NCBI RefSeq assembly: GCF_018294505.1
Contig: NC_057802.1
Coordinates: 310,579,137 to 310,643,136, forward strand
Length of the DNA stretch: 64,000 nt
Direction: 5' to 3'
Source of the DNA: Triticum aestivum
Lineage: Eukaryota; Streptophyta; Magnoliopsida; Poales; Poaceae
Each line of letters starts with the position of its first letter. Within the stretch, counting starts at the first letter, position 1. The notes under the pieces are model-generated. The model searched no databases. It was not told where the DNA came from and worked only from the letters and a program-made list of their open reading frames with translations. Below are positions 20,988 to 34,800 of the stretch, one piece after another. The position numbers and the translations under genes were made by a program.

Positions 20988-23900
20988 GAACGCCGCCGCC
21001 CGCCGCCCCGTTCGTCGCCCCTCGCCGCCCCCGACGACGCCCGCACCCCGCCGCCCCTCGCCGCACCCCGGAGACCCCCGCCGGAGCCCCGCCGGAGTAC
21101 CTCGCCGAGGTAACCGTAGCCGCCGCCGCCGTGCCTTTTTTTAAACCCGTTCGGTTTATTTTTATTTTTTTTGAAACCCTAGGTTTTATTTTAATAGATC
21201 GGTTTAATTTTTTGGGTTTAGTTAGTTAGTGAACGTTCACCGATCCATTCGTTTTAACGAACGTGTTCGTCGGTTTGTCGCAGCTAATGAACGTCCGTTC
21301 GTTTAACTGTTCGTCAGTTTTCTTTTTCGACGGATTTTCCGCGATTATTCCGGATCGCGATTTCTGATCAAAATTTCGTTCTGGTATATCTTTTTGCCCG
21401 TTTATCGGAATCAGGCGATTCAAGCGCCTAGAGTTTCGTCTCGAAATTATCTTTCCGTTTAACCTATTCAAACAAGTTTTTGCTACTGTAAAATTTGACC
21501 TAGATTCAGATTAGTAAACGAAGCTTGTTTCTTTCGCCGTGACTTTAGTTGCTTCGTTCGATTTGTTTCTTTTTGCAAACCGGAGTTCTTAAGTTGAACT
21601 TTCTGGTTAGATCTTTTATTTGAGTTTTACCTATGTGTTTGATGAGTGCTTATTGTATGCTTGTTTGTTTGCGATAGAGTACCCGGTGTGCGCCGCTTGC
21701 TACTTCGAATCTCTAGGTTTCACGGATCATCAGCAAGGCAAGTAACACTTTGATCATACTTCTTTACTACCCAGTTTTATTGCATTAGACCAACCCTCAA
21801 ACATTGCATGGTTAGGATCTAATTAAACTGTGGGAATTGGGAAGTAGTTGAGGTAGTACCTATTACCTGTTTATTATCAAACCCTTGGGAGTTACTTCTA
21901 CGTTTGCTCATATTACTATGCTATGCTAGTAGACGTGGATTGGGTTTGAGGGTTACCATGACAGATGTGAGATTGTTAATTAATGGTTAACCTTAAGGTG
22001 GCAACTAAAACTCACATCTGGGTGGATTGAGGTACCTGGGTATTCCAGGATTGCATGTTTTCTTTTGGACCGCCACCCAGGTTCAAAGGGATCATGAGAT
22101 TATTCATGCTAGAAACTTCCGTGTGCAGCCGCAAGCTATTATGGGCTCTAGCATAGTTGAGTAGGTTACATGATCTCTTGAAGAGTTGGGCTAGCAGATG
22201 TAGGGGAAAGTAGGTGTAACTGTCCACCCGGAGTAAAGAGTTATTATTTTTGAAAGACTGTGTCTCGGTCATCCGTTTCTCAAACATCATGTAGTGCGAG
22301 AATCAAGTGGAGGCGATCGAGTCTTGTGGGGAAAAGTGCACAAACCTCTGCAGAGTGTATAAACTAATCATGGTTAGTCGTGTACCCGGTTATGGACATC
22401 TTGTGTATCTAGTACTTGGATTATCCTGTGAATCTCATCATGTTACTTTAATTAATTTTGTTGGGTTAATGATGATACTTAATTGGGATTGAGATGCTGT
22501 CAACCATCTCAATGTTTAACAACCACCATGATAGTTAAATAAAATTTTGCAAAACTGTAACCATAGAGCCTTCTACCAGCCATATATGCATGTAGTATAG
22601 CATGATTTTGTTCATTACTCTCTATGTGTTACATTGCCAGCATATTCCATGTGCTGACCCGTTTTCGGGCTGCAACGTTTCATGTTGCAGACTTTTCAGA
22701 CGACGAGTAAGGTGCCTTAGGTCGTGGTCTTATACTCAGTGATGTCGTTGGAGTTGATGGACTCACTTATCTTCCATGTCTTCCGCTGTTATCGTTTTAG
22801 ATGGCCTTAAGCCATACTTGTCATACTTATTTCTCTCCTAAGATACTCGATGTAATAAGTGTGTGATTGCTACTCTGTTATAAATCCTCCATTTGTACTG
22901 TGCGTGTCAGCATTACTGATCCAGGGATGACACTGGTGCACGGTAGATCAGACTATTTGAGGTCTAGTCGCTACAAGGGCTTCGCCTAAGCACTACGACG
23001 ATATGACCGAGATGTGTTACTGTGGAGAGGGGGCACCACACACGGCTAAGAGAAGGCTTGGTGTGCCTTTGGGGTGCCCCCCTCCCACGTATATAAAGGG
23101 GGGAGGAGGAGGAGGCCGGCCCAAGGGGGGCACGCCACATATGGGGAGTCCTACTAGGACTCCCTTGTCCTAGTAGGATTCCCCTCTCCTTTCCTTTTAC
23201 GGAGGGGGAAAAGGGGGAAGGAGAGGAGGGGAAGAGGGAAAGGGGGGTCGCTCCCCCTCCCCTTCCTATTCGGACTCCACTTGGGGGGGGGGCATGCCTC
23301 CCCCTTGTGGGTTGTCCCCTCTTCTCTCCCATGGTCCATAAGGCCCATGATTTCCCCGGGGGGTTCCCGTAACCTCCCGGTACTCCAGAAATATGTCCGA
23401 ATCACTTGGAACCATTCCGATGTCTGAATGCAAACTTCCAATATATGAATCTTTACCTCTCGACCATTTCGAGACTCGTTGTCATGTCCGTGATCTCATC
23501 CGGGAGTCCGAACAAACTTCAGTCATCAAATCTCATAACTCATAATACAAATCATCATCGAACGTTAAGCGTGCGGACCCTACGGATTCGAGAACTATGT
23601 AGACATGACCGAGACACATCTCTGGTCAATAACCAATAGCGGAACCTGGATGCTCATATTGGCTCCTACATATTCTACGAAGATCTTTATTGGTCAAACT
23701 GCATAACAACATACGTTGTTCCCTTTGTCATCAGTATGTTACTTTCCCGAGATTCAATCGTCGGTATCATCATACCTAGTTCAATCTCATTACCGGCAAG
23801 TCTCTTTACTCGTTCCATAGTGCATCATCCTGCAACTAACTCATTAGTCACACTGCTTGCAAGGCTTATAGTGATGTGCATTGCCGAGAGGGCCCAGAGA

Positions 23901-24408
23901 TACCTCTCTGATACACGGAGTGACAAATCCTAATCTTGATCTATGCCAACTCAACAAACACCTTCGGAGACACCTGTGGAGCATCTTTATAATCACCCAG
24001 TTATGTTGTGATGTTTGATAGCAGACTAAGTGTTCCTCCGGTATTCGGGAGTTGCGTAATCTCATAGTCAGAGGAACATGTATAAGCCATGAAGAAAGCA
24101 ATAGCAATAAAACTAAATGATTATTTATGCTAAGCTAACGGATGGGTCTTGTCCATCACCTCATTCTCTAATTATGTCATCCCATTCATCAAATGACAAC
24201 ACATGTCTATGGTTAGGAAACTTAACCATCTTTGATTAACGAGCTAGTCAAGTAGAGGCATACTAGGGACACTTAGTTTTGTCTATGTATTCACACATGT
24301 ACTAAGTTTCCGGTTAATACAATTCTAGCATGAATAATAAACATTTATCATGATACTAGGAAATATAAATCACATCTTTATTATTGCCTCTAGGGCACAT
24401 TTCCTTCA

Positions 24409-27130
24409 GTCTCCCACTTTCACTAGAGTCAATAATCTAGTTCACATCGCCATGTGATTTAACACCAATAGTTCACATCGTCATGTGATTTAATACTCTC
24501 TAGTACACATCGCCATGTGACCAATACCCAAAGGGTTTACTAGAGTCAATAATCTAGTTCAATCGCCATGTGATTAACACCCAAAGAGTACTAAGGTGTG
24601 ATCATTTTTTGCTTGTGAGAGAAGTTTAGTCAACGGTTCTGTCACTTTCAGAGCCGTATGTATCTTGCAAATATTCTATGTCTACAATGCTCTGCATGGA
24701 GCTACTCTAGCTAATTGCTCCCACTTTCAATATGTATCCAGATTGAGACTTAGAGTCATCGGGATCGGTGTAAAAACTTGCGTCAACGTAACTCTTTACG
24801 ACGAACTCTTTATCACCTCCATAACCGAGAAATATTTCCTTAGTCCTCTAACTAAGGATAACTTTGACCGTTGTCCAGTGATCCACTCCTGGATCACTAT
24901 TGTACCCTCTTGCCAAACTCATGGTGAGGTACACAATAGGTATGGTACACAGCATAGCATACTTTATAGAACATATGACTGAGGCATAGGGAATGCCTTT
25001 TCATTCTCTTTCTATTTTCTGCCGTGGTCGGGTTTTGAGTCTTACTCAACTTCATACCTTACCACTCAGGCAAGAACTCCTTCTTTGACTGATCCATTTT
25101 GAACTCTTTAAAAATCTTATCAAGGTATGTACTCATTGAAAAATCTGATTAAGCATCTTGATCTATCTCTATAGATATTGATGCCCAATATGTAAGCAGC
25201 TTCACCGAGGTCCTTTTGAAAAACTCCTTTCAAACACTCCTTTATGCTTTCTAGAAAATTCTACATCATTTCCGATCAACATTATGTCATTCACATATAC
25301 TTATCAGAAAGGTTGTAGTGCTCCCTCTCACTTTCTTGTAAAAGTAGGCTTCAGCGCAAGTCTGTATAAAACTATACGCTTCGATCAACTCACCAAAGTG
25401 TATATTCCAACTCCGAGATGCTTGCACCAGTCCATAGATGGATCGCTGGAGCTTGCACACTTTGTTAGCACCTTTAGGATTGACAAAACCTTCTGGTCGC
25501 ATCATATACAACTCTTCTTTAAGATATCCATTAAGGAATGCAGTTTTGACATCCATTTACCAAATTTCATAAAATGCGGTAATTGCTAGCATGATTCGGA
25601 CAGACTTAAGCATCGCTACGAGTGAGAAAATCTCATAGTAGTCAACACCTTGAACTTGTCGAAAACCTTTTGCGATAAGTCGAGCTTTGTAGATAGTAAC
25701 ACTACCATCAGCGTCCGTCTTCCTCTTGAAAATCCATTTGTTCTCAATGGCTTGCCAATCATCGGGAAAGTCAACCAAAGTCCATACTTTATTCTCATAC
25801 ATGGATCACATCTCAGATTTCATGGCTTCAAGCCATTTCGCGGAATCTGGGCTCATCATCACTTCCTCATAGTTCGTAGGCTCATCATGGTCTAGTAACA
25901 TGACTTCCAGAATAGGACTACCGTACCACTTTGGTGTAGAACATACTCTGGTTGACCTACGAGGTTTGGTAGTAACTTGATCTGAAGTTTCATGATCATC
26001 ATCATTAGCTTCCTCACTAATTGGTGTAGGCATCACTGGAACTGATTTGTGTGATGAACTACTTTCCAATTCGGGAGAAGGTACAATTACCTCATCAAGT
26101 TCTACTTTCCTCCCACTCACTTCTTTCGAGAGAAACTCCTTCTCTAGAAATGATCCAATCTTAGAAACAAAGATCTTGCCTTCAGATCTATGATAGAAGG
26201 TGTACCCAATAGTTTCTTTTTGGGTATCCTATGAAGACACACTTCTCTGATTTGGGTTCGAGCTTATCAGGCTGAAACTTTTTCACATAAGCATCGCAAC
26301 CCCAAACTTTAAGAAACGACAGCTTAGGTTTCTTGCCAAACCACAGTTCATACTGTGTCGTCTCAACGGATTTAGATGGTGCCCTATTTAACGTGAATGC
26401 AGCTGTCTCTAATGCATAACCCCAAAACGACAGTGGTAAATCGGTAAGAGACATCATAAATCGCATCATATCTAAGAAAGTGCGGTTACGATGTTCGGAC
26501 ACACCATTATGCTGTGGTGTTCCAGGTGGCGTGAGTTGCAAAACAATTCCACATTGTTTTAGATAAAGACCAAACTCGTGACTCAAATATTTGCCTCTGT
26601 GATCAGATCATAGAAACTTTATTTTCTTGTTACAATGGTTTTCTACTTCACTTTGAAATTCTTTGAACTTTTCAAATGTTTCAGACTTATGTTTCATTAA
26701 GTAGATATACCTATATCTACTGAAATCATCTGTGAAGGTCAGAAAATAATGATACCTGCCGCGAGCCTCAACACTCATCGGACCGCATACATCGGTATGT
26801 ATTATTTCCAATAAGTCAGTGGCTCGCTCCATTGTTCCGGAGAACGGAGTCTTAGTCATCTTGCCCATGAGGCATGGTTCGTAAGCATCAAGTGATTCAT
26901 AATCAAGTGATTCCAAAATCCCACCAGCATGGAGTTTCTTCATGCACTTTACACCAATATGACCTAAACGGCAGTGCCACAAATATGTTGCACTATCATT
27001 ATCAACTTTGCATATTTTGGCATAAATATTATAAATATGTGTATCACTACGACCGAGATTCAATAAACCATTCACATTTGGTGTATGACCATAGAAGGTT
27101 TTACTCATATAAACAGAACAACAATTATTC
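24409..27130 (-). pseudogene. Broken pol of the minus-strand WIS/Angela element
   Basis: The minus-strand reading, right to left, gives the GAG-pre-integrase and zinc region (YLWHCRLGHIGVKCMKKL), then integrase (IHTDVCGPMSVEARG, later HNGVSEHRNRTFLDMM and ELWFGKKPKLSFLKVWGC). The RT follows (ENKWIFKRKTDADGSV, MDVKTAFLNGYLKEEL, LQRSIYGLVQASRSWNI). The sequence from 25283 down to about 24430 is decayed RT/RNase H without a long frame. At least five frame breaks or stops separate the pieces. The integrase residues D and E are recognisable, but the D of the DNG-type motif falls in a broken stretch. The polypurine tract is at 24409-24424. Confidence 0.88.
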
Positions 27131-29430
27131 TATGACTTAAATGAATAACCGTATTGCAATAAACATGATCTACTCATATTAATGCTCAACGCAAACACCA
27201 AATAACATTTATTTAGGTTCAATTCTAATCCCAAAGGTAGAGAGAGAGTGCGATGGTGATCGTATCAACCTTGGAATTACTTCCAACACGTCACCTCGTC
27301 CTTAACTAGTCTCTGTTTATCTTGCAACTCCTATTTCAAGTACTACTCTTAGAAACTGAACCAGTATCAAATACCGAGGCGTTGCTATAAACACTAGTAA
27401 AGTACACATCAATAATATGTATATCAAATATACCTATGTTCACTTTGCCATCCTTCTTATCCGCCAAGTATCAAGCACTCAGTTTCTAGCTTGGGTCTGG
27501 CTTTGGGCTTCTTCATGGGAGTGGCAACTTTCTTGCCATACTTTTGAAGTTTTCCCTTTCTTTCCCTTGCCCTTTTATTGAAACTAGTGGTCTTGTTAAC
27601 CATCAACACTTGATGTTTTTTCTTGATTTCTACCTTCGCTCATTTCAGCATTGCGAAGAGCTTGGGAATCGTTTACGTCATCCCTCGCATATTATAGTTC
27701 ATCACGTAGTTCTAGTAACTTGGTGATAGTGACTAGAGAACTCTATCAATCACTATCTTATCTGGAAGATTAACTCCCACTTGATTCAAGCGATTGTAGT
27801 ACCCAGACATTCTGAGCATATGCTCACTAGCTGAGCTATTCTCCTCCATCTTGTAGGCAAAGTACTTTGTCAGAGGTCTCATACCTCTTAACACGGGTAT
27901 GAGTCTGAAATACCAATTTCAACTCTTGGAACATCTCATATGCTCCATGTCGTTCAAAACATTTGTGAATTCCCGGTTCTAAGCCATAAAGCATGGTGCA
28001 CTAACCTATCAAGTACTTATCATACCGAGCTTGTCAAACGTTCATAACATCTGCATCTGCTCCTGCAATAGTTCTGTCACCTAGCGGTGCATCAAGGACA
28101 TAACTCTTCTGTGCAGCAATGACGATAATCCTCAGATCATGGACCTAGTCCACATTATTGCTACTATCATCTTTCAACTTAGTTTTCTCTAGGAACATAT
28201 CAAAAATAAAACAGGGAGCTAAACGCGAGCTATTGATCTACAACATAGATATGCAAAAACTATCAGGACTAAGTTCATGATAAATTTCAGTTCAGTTAAT
28301 CATATTACTTAAGAACTCCCACTTAGATAGACATCCCTCGAGTAATCTAAATGATCACGTGATCCATATCAACTAAACCATGTCCGATCATCACGTGAGA
28401 TGGAGTAGTTTTCAATGGTGAACATCTCTATGTTGATCATATCTACTATATGCCCTTTCGGTCTCAATGTTCCGAGGCCATATCTGCATATGCTAGGCTC
28501 ATCAAGTTTAACCCGAGTATTCTGCACGTGCAAAACTGGCTTGCACCCGTTGTATGTGAACGTAGAGCTTATCACACCCGATCATCACGTGGTGTCTCGG
28601 CACAACGAACTGTAACAACGGTGCATACTCAGGGAGAACACTTATACCTTGAAATTTAGTGAGGGATCATCTTATAATGCTACCGCCGTACTAAGCAAAA
28701 AAAGATGCATAAACGATAAACATCACATGCAATCAAAATAAGTGATATAATATGGCCATCATCATGTTGTGCCTTTGATCTCCATCTCCAAAGCACCGTC
28801 ATGATCACCATCGTCACCGGCTTGACACCTTGATCTCCATCGTAGCATCGTTGTCGTCTCACCAACTATTGCTTCTACGACTATCGCTACCGCTTAGTGA
28901 TAAAGTAAAGCAATTAAATAGCGATTGCATTTCATACAATAAAATGACAACCATAAGGCTCCTGCCAGTTGCCGATAACGGTTACAAACATGATCATCTC
29001 ATACAACAATTTATATCTCATCACGTCTTGACCATATCACATCACAACATGCCCTGCAAAAACAAGTTAGAAGTCCTCTACTTTGTTGTTGCAAGTTTTA
29101 CGTGGCTGCTATGGGCTTCTAGCAAGAACCATTCTTACCTACGCATCAAAACCACAACAATTTTTTGTCAAGTGTGCTTTTTTAACCTTCAACAAGGACC
29201 GACCATAGTCAAACTCGATTCAACTGAAGCTGGAGAAACTGACACCCGCTAGCCACCTGTGTGCGAAGCACGTCCGTAGAACCAGTCTCATGAACGCGGT
29301 CATGTAATGTCGGTCTGGGCCGTTTCATCCGACAATACCGCCAAATCAAAGTAAGACGTTGGTGGTAAGTAGTATGACTATTATCGCCCACAACTTATTG
29401 TGTTCTACTCGTGCATATAACATCTACGCA
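27131..29430 (-). pseudogene. Decayed gag and leader of the WIS/Angela element
   Basis: It occupies the gag position, between integrase and primer site, on the minus strand. No long frame remains. Short Lys-rich stretches near 27500-27600, as expected for the nucleocapsid region, are the only recognisable coding signal. The assignment rests mainly on position and total element length. Confidence 0.6.
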
Positions 29431-29451
29431 TAGACCTGGCTCGAACGCCAC
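29431..29451 (-). promoter_or_regulatory. Degenerate primer-binding site of the WIS/Angela element
   Basis: The family normally shows the reverse complement of the initiator-Met site next to the LTR. Here the sequence is acctggctcgaacgccac, with several changes within the expected ggctctgatacca. It would prime poorly. Confidence 0.6.
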
Positions 29452-30362
29452 TGTTGGGCAACGTAGTATTTCAAAAAAAAATCCTACGATCACGCAAGAT
29501 CTATCTAGGAGAAGCATAGCAACGAGCAGGGAGAGTGTGTCCACGTACCCTCGTAGACCAAAAGCGGAAGCGTTTAGTAATGCGGTTGATGTAGTCGAAC
29601 GTCTTCCGATCCAAACGATCCAAGGACCGAACATACGACACCTCCGCGTTCAGCACACGTTCAACTCGATGATGTCCCTCGAGCTCTTGATCTAGTTGAG
29701 GTCGAGGGAGAGTTCCGTCAGCATGACGGCATGGCGACGGTGATGATGAAGTTACCAGCGCAGGGCTTCGCCTAAGCACTACGATGATATGACCAAGGTG
29801 TGTAACTGTGGGGAGGGGGCACCGCACACGGCTAAGAGAAGGCTTGGTGTGCCTTTGGGGTGCCCCCTCCCATGTATATAAAGGGGGGAGGAGGAGGCCG
29901 GCCCAAGGGGGGTGCACCACATGTGGGGAGTCCTACTAGGACTCCCTAGTCCTAGTATGCTTCCCCTCTCCTTTCCTTTTACGGAGGGGGAAAAGGGGGG
30001 AAGGAGAGAAGGGGAAGAGGGAAAGGGGGGCCGCGCCCCCTCCCCTTACTATTCGGACTCCACTTGGGGGGCGCCTCCCCCTTGTGGGTTGTCCCCTCGT
30101 CTCTCCCATGGCCCATAAGGCCCATGATTCCCCCCGGGGGGTTCCCGTAACCTCCCGGTACTCCGGAAAAATGCCCGAATCACTCGGAGCCATTCCGATG
30201 TCCGAATGCAACCTTCCAATATATGAATCTTTACCTCTCGACCATTTCGAGACTCCTCGTCATGTCTGTGATATCATCCGGGACTCCGAACAAACTTCGG
30301 TCATCAAATCACATAACTCATAATACAAATCATCATCGAACGTTAAGCATGCGGACCCTACG

Positions 30363-30888
30363 TGTCGTGGTTTTCTCATGGCAGATGTCCTAGCGAAAGG
30401 ACTTAGTCGTGGAGCCATCGCTACTGGTTAGCTTAAAGGGGTTAAAGCAGACAAGGGACGCAAGAGAGTTTTATACTAGTTCGGCCCCTTATGATGAAGG
30501 TAAAAGCCTACGTCTAGTTGTGATGGAATTGATGGGGTTTTGATGACCAGGGAGCGAATACGCTTTGTCTGAGTCTCGAGTTGTTGTTTGTTGTTCCTGA
30601 ACCGCCGCCGGGCCGTCCCCTTATATACATGGGTTGACGCCCATCGGTTTACAGACTCCGAGGCCCGCTCATAATCATGTCCGGCTCGGTCTCTGCTATG
30701 CATATCTTACCATACAAGTTTACATCTCAATGCCGGTTTGTGTCTACATGCCTTAAACCGGCTTTGGGCCCTGGGCCTTCATGAAGCGTCACCGTCTGTC
30801 TTCATGGGCTTCAGATACAGATGAACTACTTATGAAGTCAACCCGGCCTCTCCTGGCAGGTTTACGCCCAGTGGTAATATCCTCAACA
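30363..30888 (-). repeat. 3' LTR of Tat-A
   Basis: 526 bp, TGTCGTGGTTTTCTC ... ATCCTCAACA on the plus strand. It contains the TATA-type string ttatatacatggg (reversed) near 30621. The adjoining ttaggccccagatt is the position of the polypurine tract on the minus strand. Confidence 0.95.
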
Positions 30889-31120
30889 TTAGGCCCCAGA
30901 TTGATTTGAACTGGTTCATGTCAATCCTCAATACTTGAGAAAATTTCTTCTTCAAAATCTTCACACAATCTTGTAAACCGCCATGACATCATTTTCTAGG
31001 ATCTTGGTAAACCGCCGTGACGTCACCTGTCATTAACGAGCCTCCGATAATCAAGGCGACAGCATCACCTTATATCAAAAAATCCGGCCCCTCGATTTTC
31101 GCATCTGTCGTTTATGTTCT

Positions 31121-31129
31121 TATAAATAG
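31121..31129 (+). promoter_or_regulatory. TATA box of the antisense accessory gene
   Basis: The string tataaatag is followed by GC-rich leader sequence (about 31150-31310) and a 5' splice site GTAAGT at 31311. It is placed and oriented to drive the plus-strand accessory gene, opposite to the retrotransposon transcript, so this would be a promoter internal to the element. Confidence 0.7.
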
Positions 31130-31837
31130 GGCCAGGGGGTCTTTCCATTTCCCCCCTCGTGCCTCTTCGCTTCATCTTCATCCTCGCGACCCCCGAACCT
31201 TCGACCACAGCCGCCGCCGTCAACCTTCGACTGCAGCACCACCCTTGGCCGCTGCATCAACCTGAACGTACCAGAGCTCCTCCGCGCGCCGCCGCTGCTC
31301 AACAGCACCCGTAAGTCTGCCCTTTCTCTTACCATAGATCTGCGCTTAGGGTTTCCGTCGTTCATCGGTGTTCATTGCCGCCCTTCTTTTCCCTTGTTTA
31401 TATCCGTGGGTTAGATCCAAAAACCACATAGGTCTCGTGCGGTAGTAGTTTAAACCACATAGATCTCGTGCTTTAGCAGTTTCAGCACCTGTTTGATATC
31501 CAACTCATCTCATCTTAGTGAACCTTCAGTATACTGGAATTTAGGTCAGAATATCTTTTGTTTTTCCCATGCGCGGTAGATCTGAAATTACCATAGCAAG
31601 ATGTGAAACTTGTTTCTTCCTTCTCTTACACCCTTTGAATACCAGATTGGCCAGTTTAACCTCACAGAAAAATGATGACCCGGTAGATACCATTAGTCCC
31701 CTATTGAACCGCCAATGCATTACACTGTTCCATTGCCAGACTCCAGTTTACCAATATGCTAGTATCCTCATACCGCTGTATAGTTGTCCACTGTAAATCT
31801 TAAACCGGTAATACTCATTTTTCAGATTTTCCTTGTC

Positions 31838-34800
31838 ATGGCTAAACAAGTTAATGAGTGCAATTGGGCTCCCTCTCGAGTAACTGAGGAGCAATTAAAC
31901 AACCTTGTTAAGATGGGCGCCCTAGCCAAGAAAGATGTCATTCACTGGAGGGTCCCTGGCCTGGAAAATCTTCCTACACCCAAGGATGGAGAAGTAGTCG
32001 TTTTTGCTGATCATCTCGGACGAGGTTTTAGCCCTCCCGGTTCAAAAAAATTCCGAGATGTGCTAGCCAATTTTCAGCTGCGCCCTCAAGACATCGGTCC
32101 CAACTCTGTTACCAATATCTGCCACTTCCAAGTATTCTGTGAAGCTTATCTGCAAGAGGAACCTACAGTCGAACTGTTTAGGGATTTCTTTCATTTAAAC
32201 CGTCGCACCGAGTTCTCAGATGGACCCAATACGGAACTGGGCGGAATGGCGGTTCAGAAGAGAAAAGAAGTTACCTTCCCCCATCCCAAACTCCACAGTC
32301 ACCCCAAAGAGTGGAACCAAACTTGGTTTTACTGCATGGATACCTCTCCATCTGACGAAAAACCCCTGCCGGGCTACCGCCCTGAACGCCTGAGCAACAT
32401 ACACTCGTTTCCTCAGAGGCTGACAGCAAGAGAACGGGCCAACTATGCTCCCCAACTTTCGAAGCTTAGAGCCTTCATGGCGCACGGTTTGACAGGAGTC
32501 GATCTTGCTCGTTATTGGATAAGCTGGAGCATTCTGCCCTTAAGCCGGCGCCCCGGTTTGATGTGTGAGTACACGGGGGAGTTTGAAGGATGCTCAGCGG
32601 CACATTGACATTCAGCTTACAGATGACGAAGTCACTGAGGCTGTAAAGAAAATACTGAACGAACCGGAGGCTGTCTGTGCCCAAACCGGGCTACTCCCTT
32701 TCTGCACCTTCAATAAACCACCAGTTGTAAGAATCATATAATCCTTTGTATTTGAATTTGCTTCTGTCCAAATATTCTCTGAAAGTGTGATTATTTTTCT
32801 GACAGGGTGATGATCCGTTCTGGAACAAGAAACCATCACAAGATAAACCGGCAAAACCGCAAGACAAACCGGTCAAGCCAGTTCGTCCAAAGACTAAGGT
32901 TGTCAAGAAACCTGCCAAGAGAAGGACCACTGCATCCTCCGATCTACCAGCTGATGACAATGTGCGTAATCCGGAATCAGAGGTAGAACTTGACTCTCTT
33001 GGCTTATTTTTCATACATCTCATTGACAATGATTATTATCAGGACGACGCTGAAGGCAGTCACGCCGAGGACGTAGAGGTAACTATTCTTTCCTCCGATT
33101 CAGATCCTCTGCCAACATAAAAAATCTGTCAAGCAAACAGGAAAGTAAAATTTTCTCACCCTCTTGCTTATGTGGATCCAAACTTTCTTTTAAAGACGCA
33201 GCAGCACGAAGCTTGCCGTACAACCCGGCACAGCGGCCAGGTAGTTACCTCCGCCGGTTTACCGAACAGTCCGGTTTGGAAATGCCGATCAGAGGTCTCT
33301 TATCCCTTTGATACTTCATGCCCAAAAGCAGGTTGTTTTCGCCAGCCTCTTAACCTGTCTGATTCAAATTATCAGGGTACTTCTCACTCATCCTCTGGCG
33401 AGTCTTCGGCCACACAGCTTCCACCTCTCAAAACAGTTCCTGCGTGAGTTATACACATGTCTTTATTCTTGATGTGTTATCTTTTCATACTGTACTGATC
33501 CTTATGTCTTATCTTTTCGCAGCGCCAAGCCAAGACCTAGCAAGAAAGCTCGATTGAACAAACCGGCTGATGAAAATGTAGCTGCTGAACCGGAAACAAC
33601 TCCAGATCTGGAAGGAACCGATGCTGACGCCATGCTTCATGATCCGCTGCTTCAAGACCATGATTTCCTTGCTGAACAAGTGCAAGTTGATATTACAAGT
33701 CATGCAGACCGGCCAACCAGCCCTGTCTGAACTGGTGACAAACCGGTCAGTCCAACGAAGGACACTGATAAACCGCCAACTCCGGCAAGAGCTGCGGATG
33801 AACAAGATGATGATGTTATGATTACTGGCACTGGCCACTCCACTCCAGGCAACCCTATAGCTTTGTCAAAGCATGCTGCCAGGGATGATCTCTCTGCTAT
33901 CGGCAAAGGCAAATGGAATGCCGATTTATCAAGCTTCGCCAACCTCAATGTTCAAGATATTCACTCTGGCTTCTTGAACCGTCTGTATACCAGTCGCGAC
34001 TATGAAGCTAGTTTGGTAAACTTGATGAAGGAGCGATATGAGGTAACTACTATTTTTCTCCTTTGTCCAATTTCAGTTCATCGGCTCGTAGTAGCTCCCA
34101 AGTGACGGTTTATGATACCAATCTAAACCGGGACTTTTGTCATAACTTAACCTTGCCTATTTAGCCTCCAGGGACCGGATTACCTTATTAAGATGAACCG
34201 GTTCCTTATAATTTGCCATACTTCTCTTTCGCCGGTATAGTCCCCAAGGGCCGGTTTAACTTTATAAAGATGAACCGGGACTGTAGAAGAATTCCCATAT
34301 CAACAGCTTTTTGAGCAAACACACATTAGCCCCGAAGTACCAAGCTTAATACTTGTATTGTGTTTGGGACTTGTAAAAATTTCTGAGTAAACGCAAATAT
34401 GAATTAGCCCCCAAGTACTAAGGGCATAACTTGTTATGTGCTTGGTGCTTCAAATATGTACTGTCAACTCATTATGTATCCGTCTCTTTATAGGCGGAGC
34501 TGAGCAAGAAGGAACGCCAAACCGCTGATCTGCAGGAGAACATCAAAACCCAGCAATCTGAAGCCTCCAAAGCGAAGGAAGAGTTGACCCGCACTCTAGG
34601 GGCTATGGAGAAACTGAAAGAGGGCTTCAACAAAGAGCGGGAGGATTGGGAGACTGAAAAGGCCGCTTTGATAAAAAGGGCTGAAAATGCAGAAGCCGCT
34701 CTTAAACCGGTGGTTGACGAGCTGACTGGTGTAAAGCGGCAAGTGCATGCTATGACCTCTGCTGTGTTTGGTAAGCATCCTTCCTTTATGCTTTCAACAT

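Larger units (their letters stand above)
11650..22975 (+). mobile_element. Tekay-like Ty3/Gypsy chromovirus with extra ORF
   Basis: Complete 11.3-kb element. Its LTRs begin TGTAACATCCC and end GTCGCTACA, flanked by TSD AGGGC. The tRNA-iMet primer site follows the 5' LTR, and a polypurine tract (cttaagggggtaggt) precedes the 3' LTR. Order: 5' LTR, extra ORF, gag, protease, RT, RNase H, integrase, chromodomain, 3' LTR. The C-terminal chromodomain-like sequence and TGTAACA-type LTR ends suit the Tekay/Del chromovirus lineage; the lineage name is inferred. The gag-pol frame has one stop and two frameshifts, while the extra ORF is intact. LTRs are similar by eye apart from small deletions and an assembly gap. 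Confidence 0.92.
19820..22975 (+). repeat. 3' LTR of the Tekay-like element, with assembly gap
   Basis: The 3.16-kb span includes 396 Ns. It keeps segments lost from the 5' LTR, including TTAAATACCCC at 20475-20485, which is the likely core promoter. It ends GTCGCTACA and is followed by TSD AGGGC. The sequence after the gap matches 12380-14385 closely by eye. Confidence 0.93.
11333..24408 (-). repeat. 3' LTR of the minus-strand WIS/Angela element, interrupted
   Basis: The LTR parts are 11333-11649 and 22981-24408, about 1.74 kb in total. They are separated by the Tekay-like element 11650-22975 and its TSD (AGGGC at 11645-11649 and 22976-22980). The two parts join at '...gcgcagggc / ttcgcctaagcac', exactly the order seen uninterrupted in the sister LTR near 29760. 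Confidence 0.95.

Noticed and set aside
20215..21229. Long open frames crossing 20592-20987
   Set aside because: They are open only because they cross a run of Ns.
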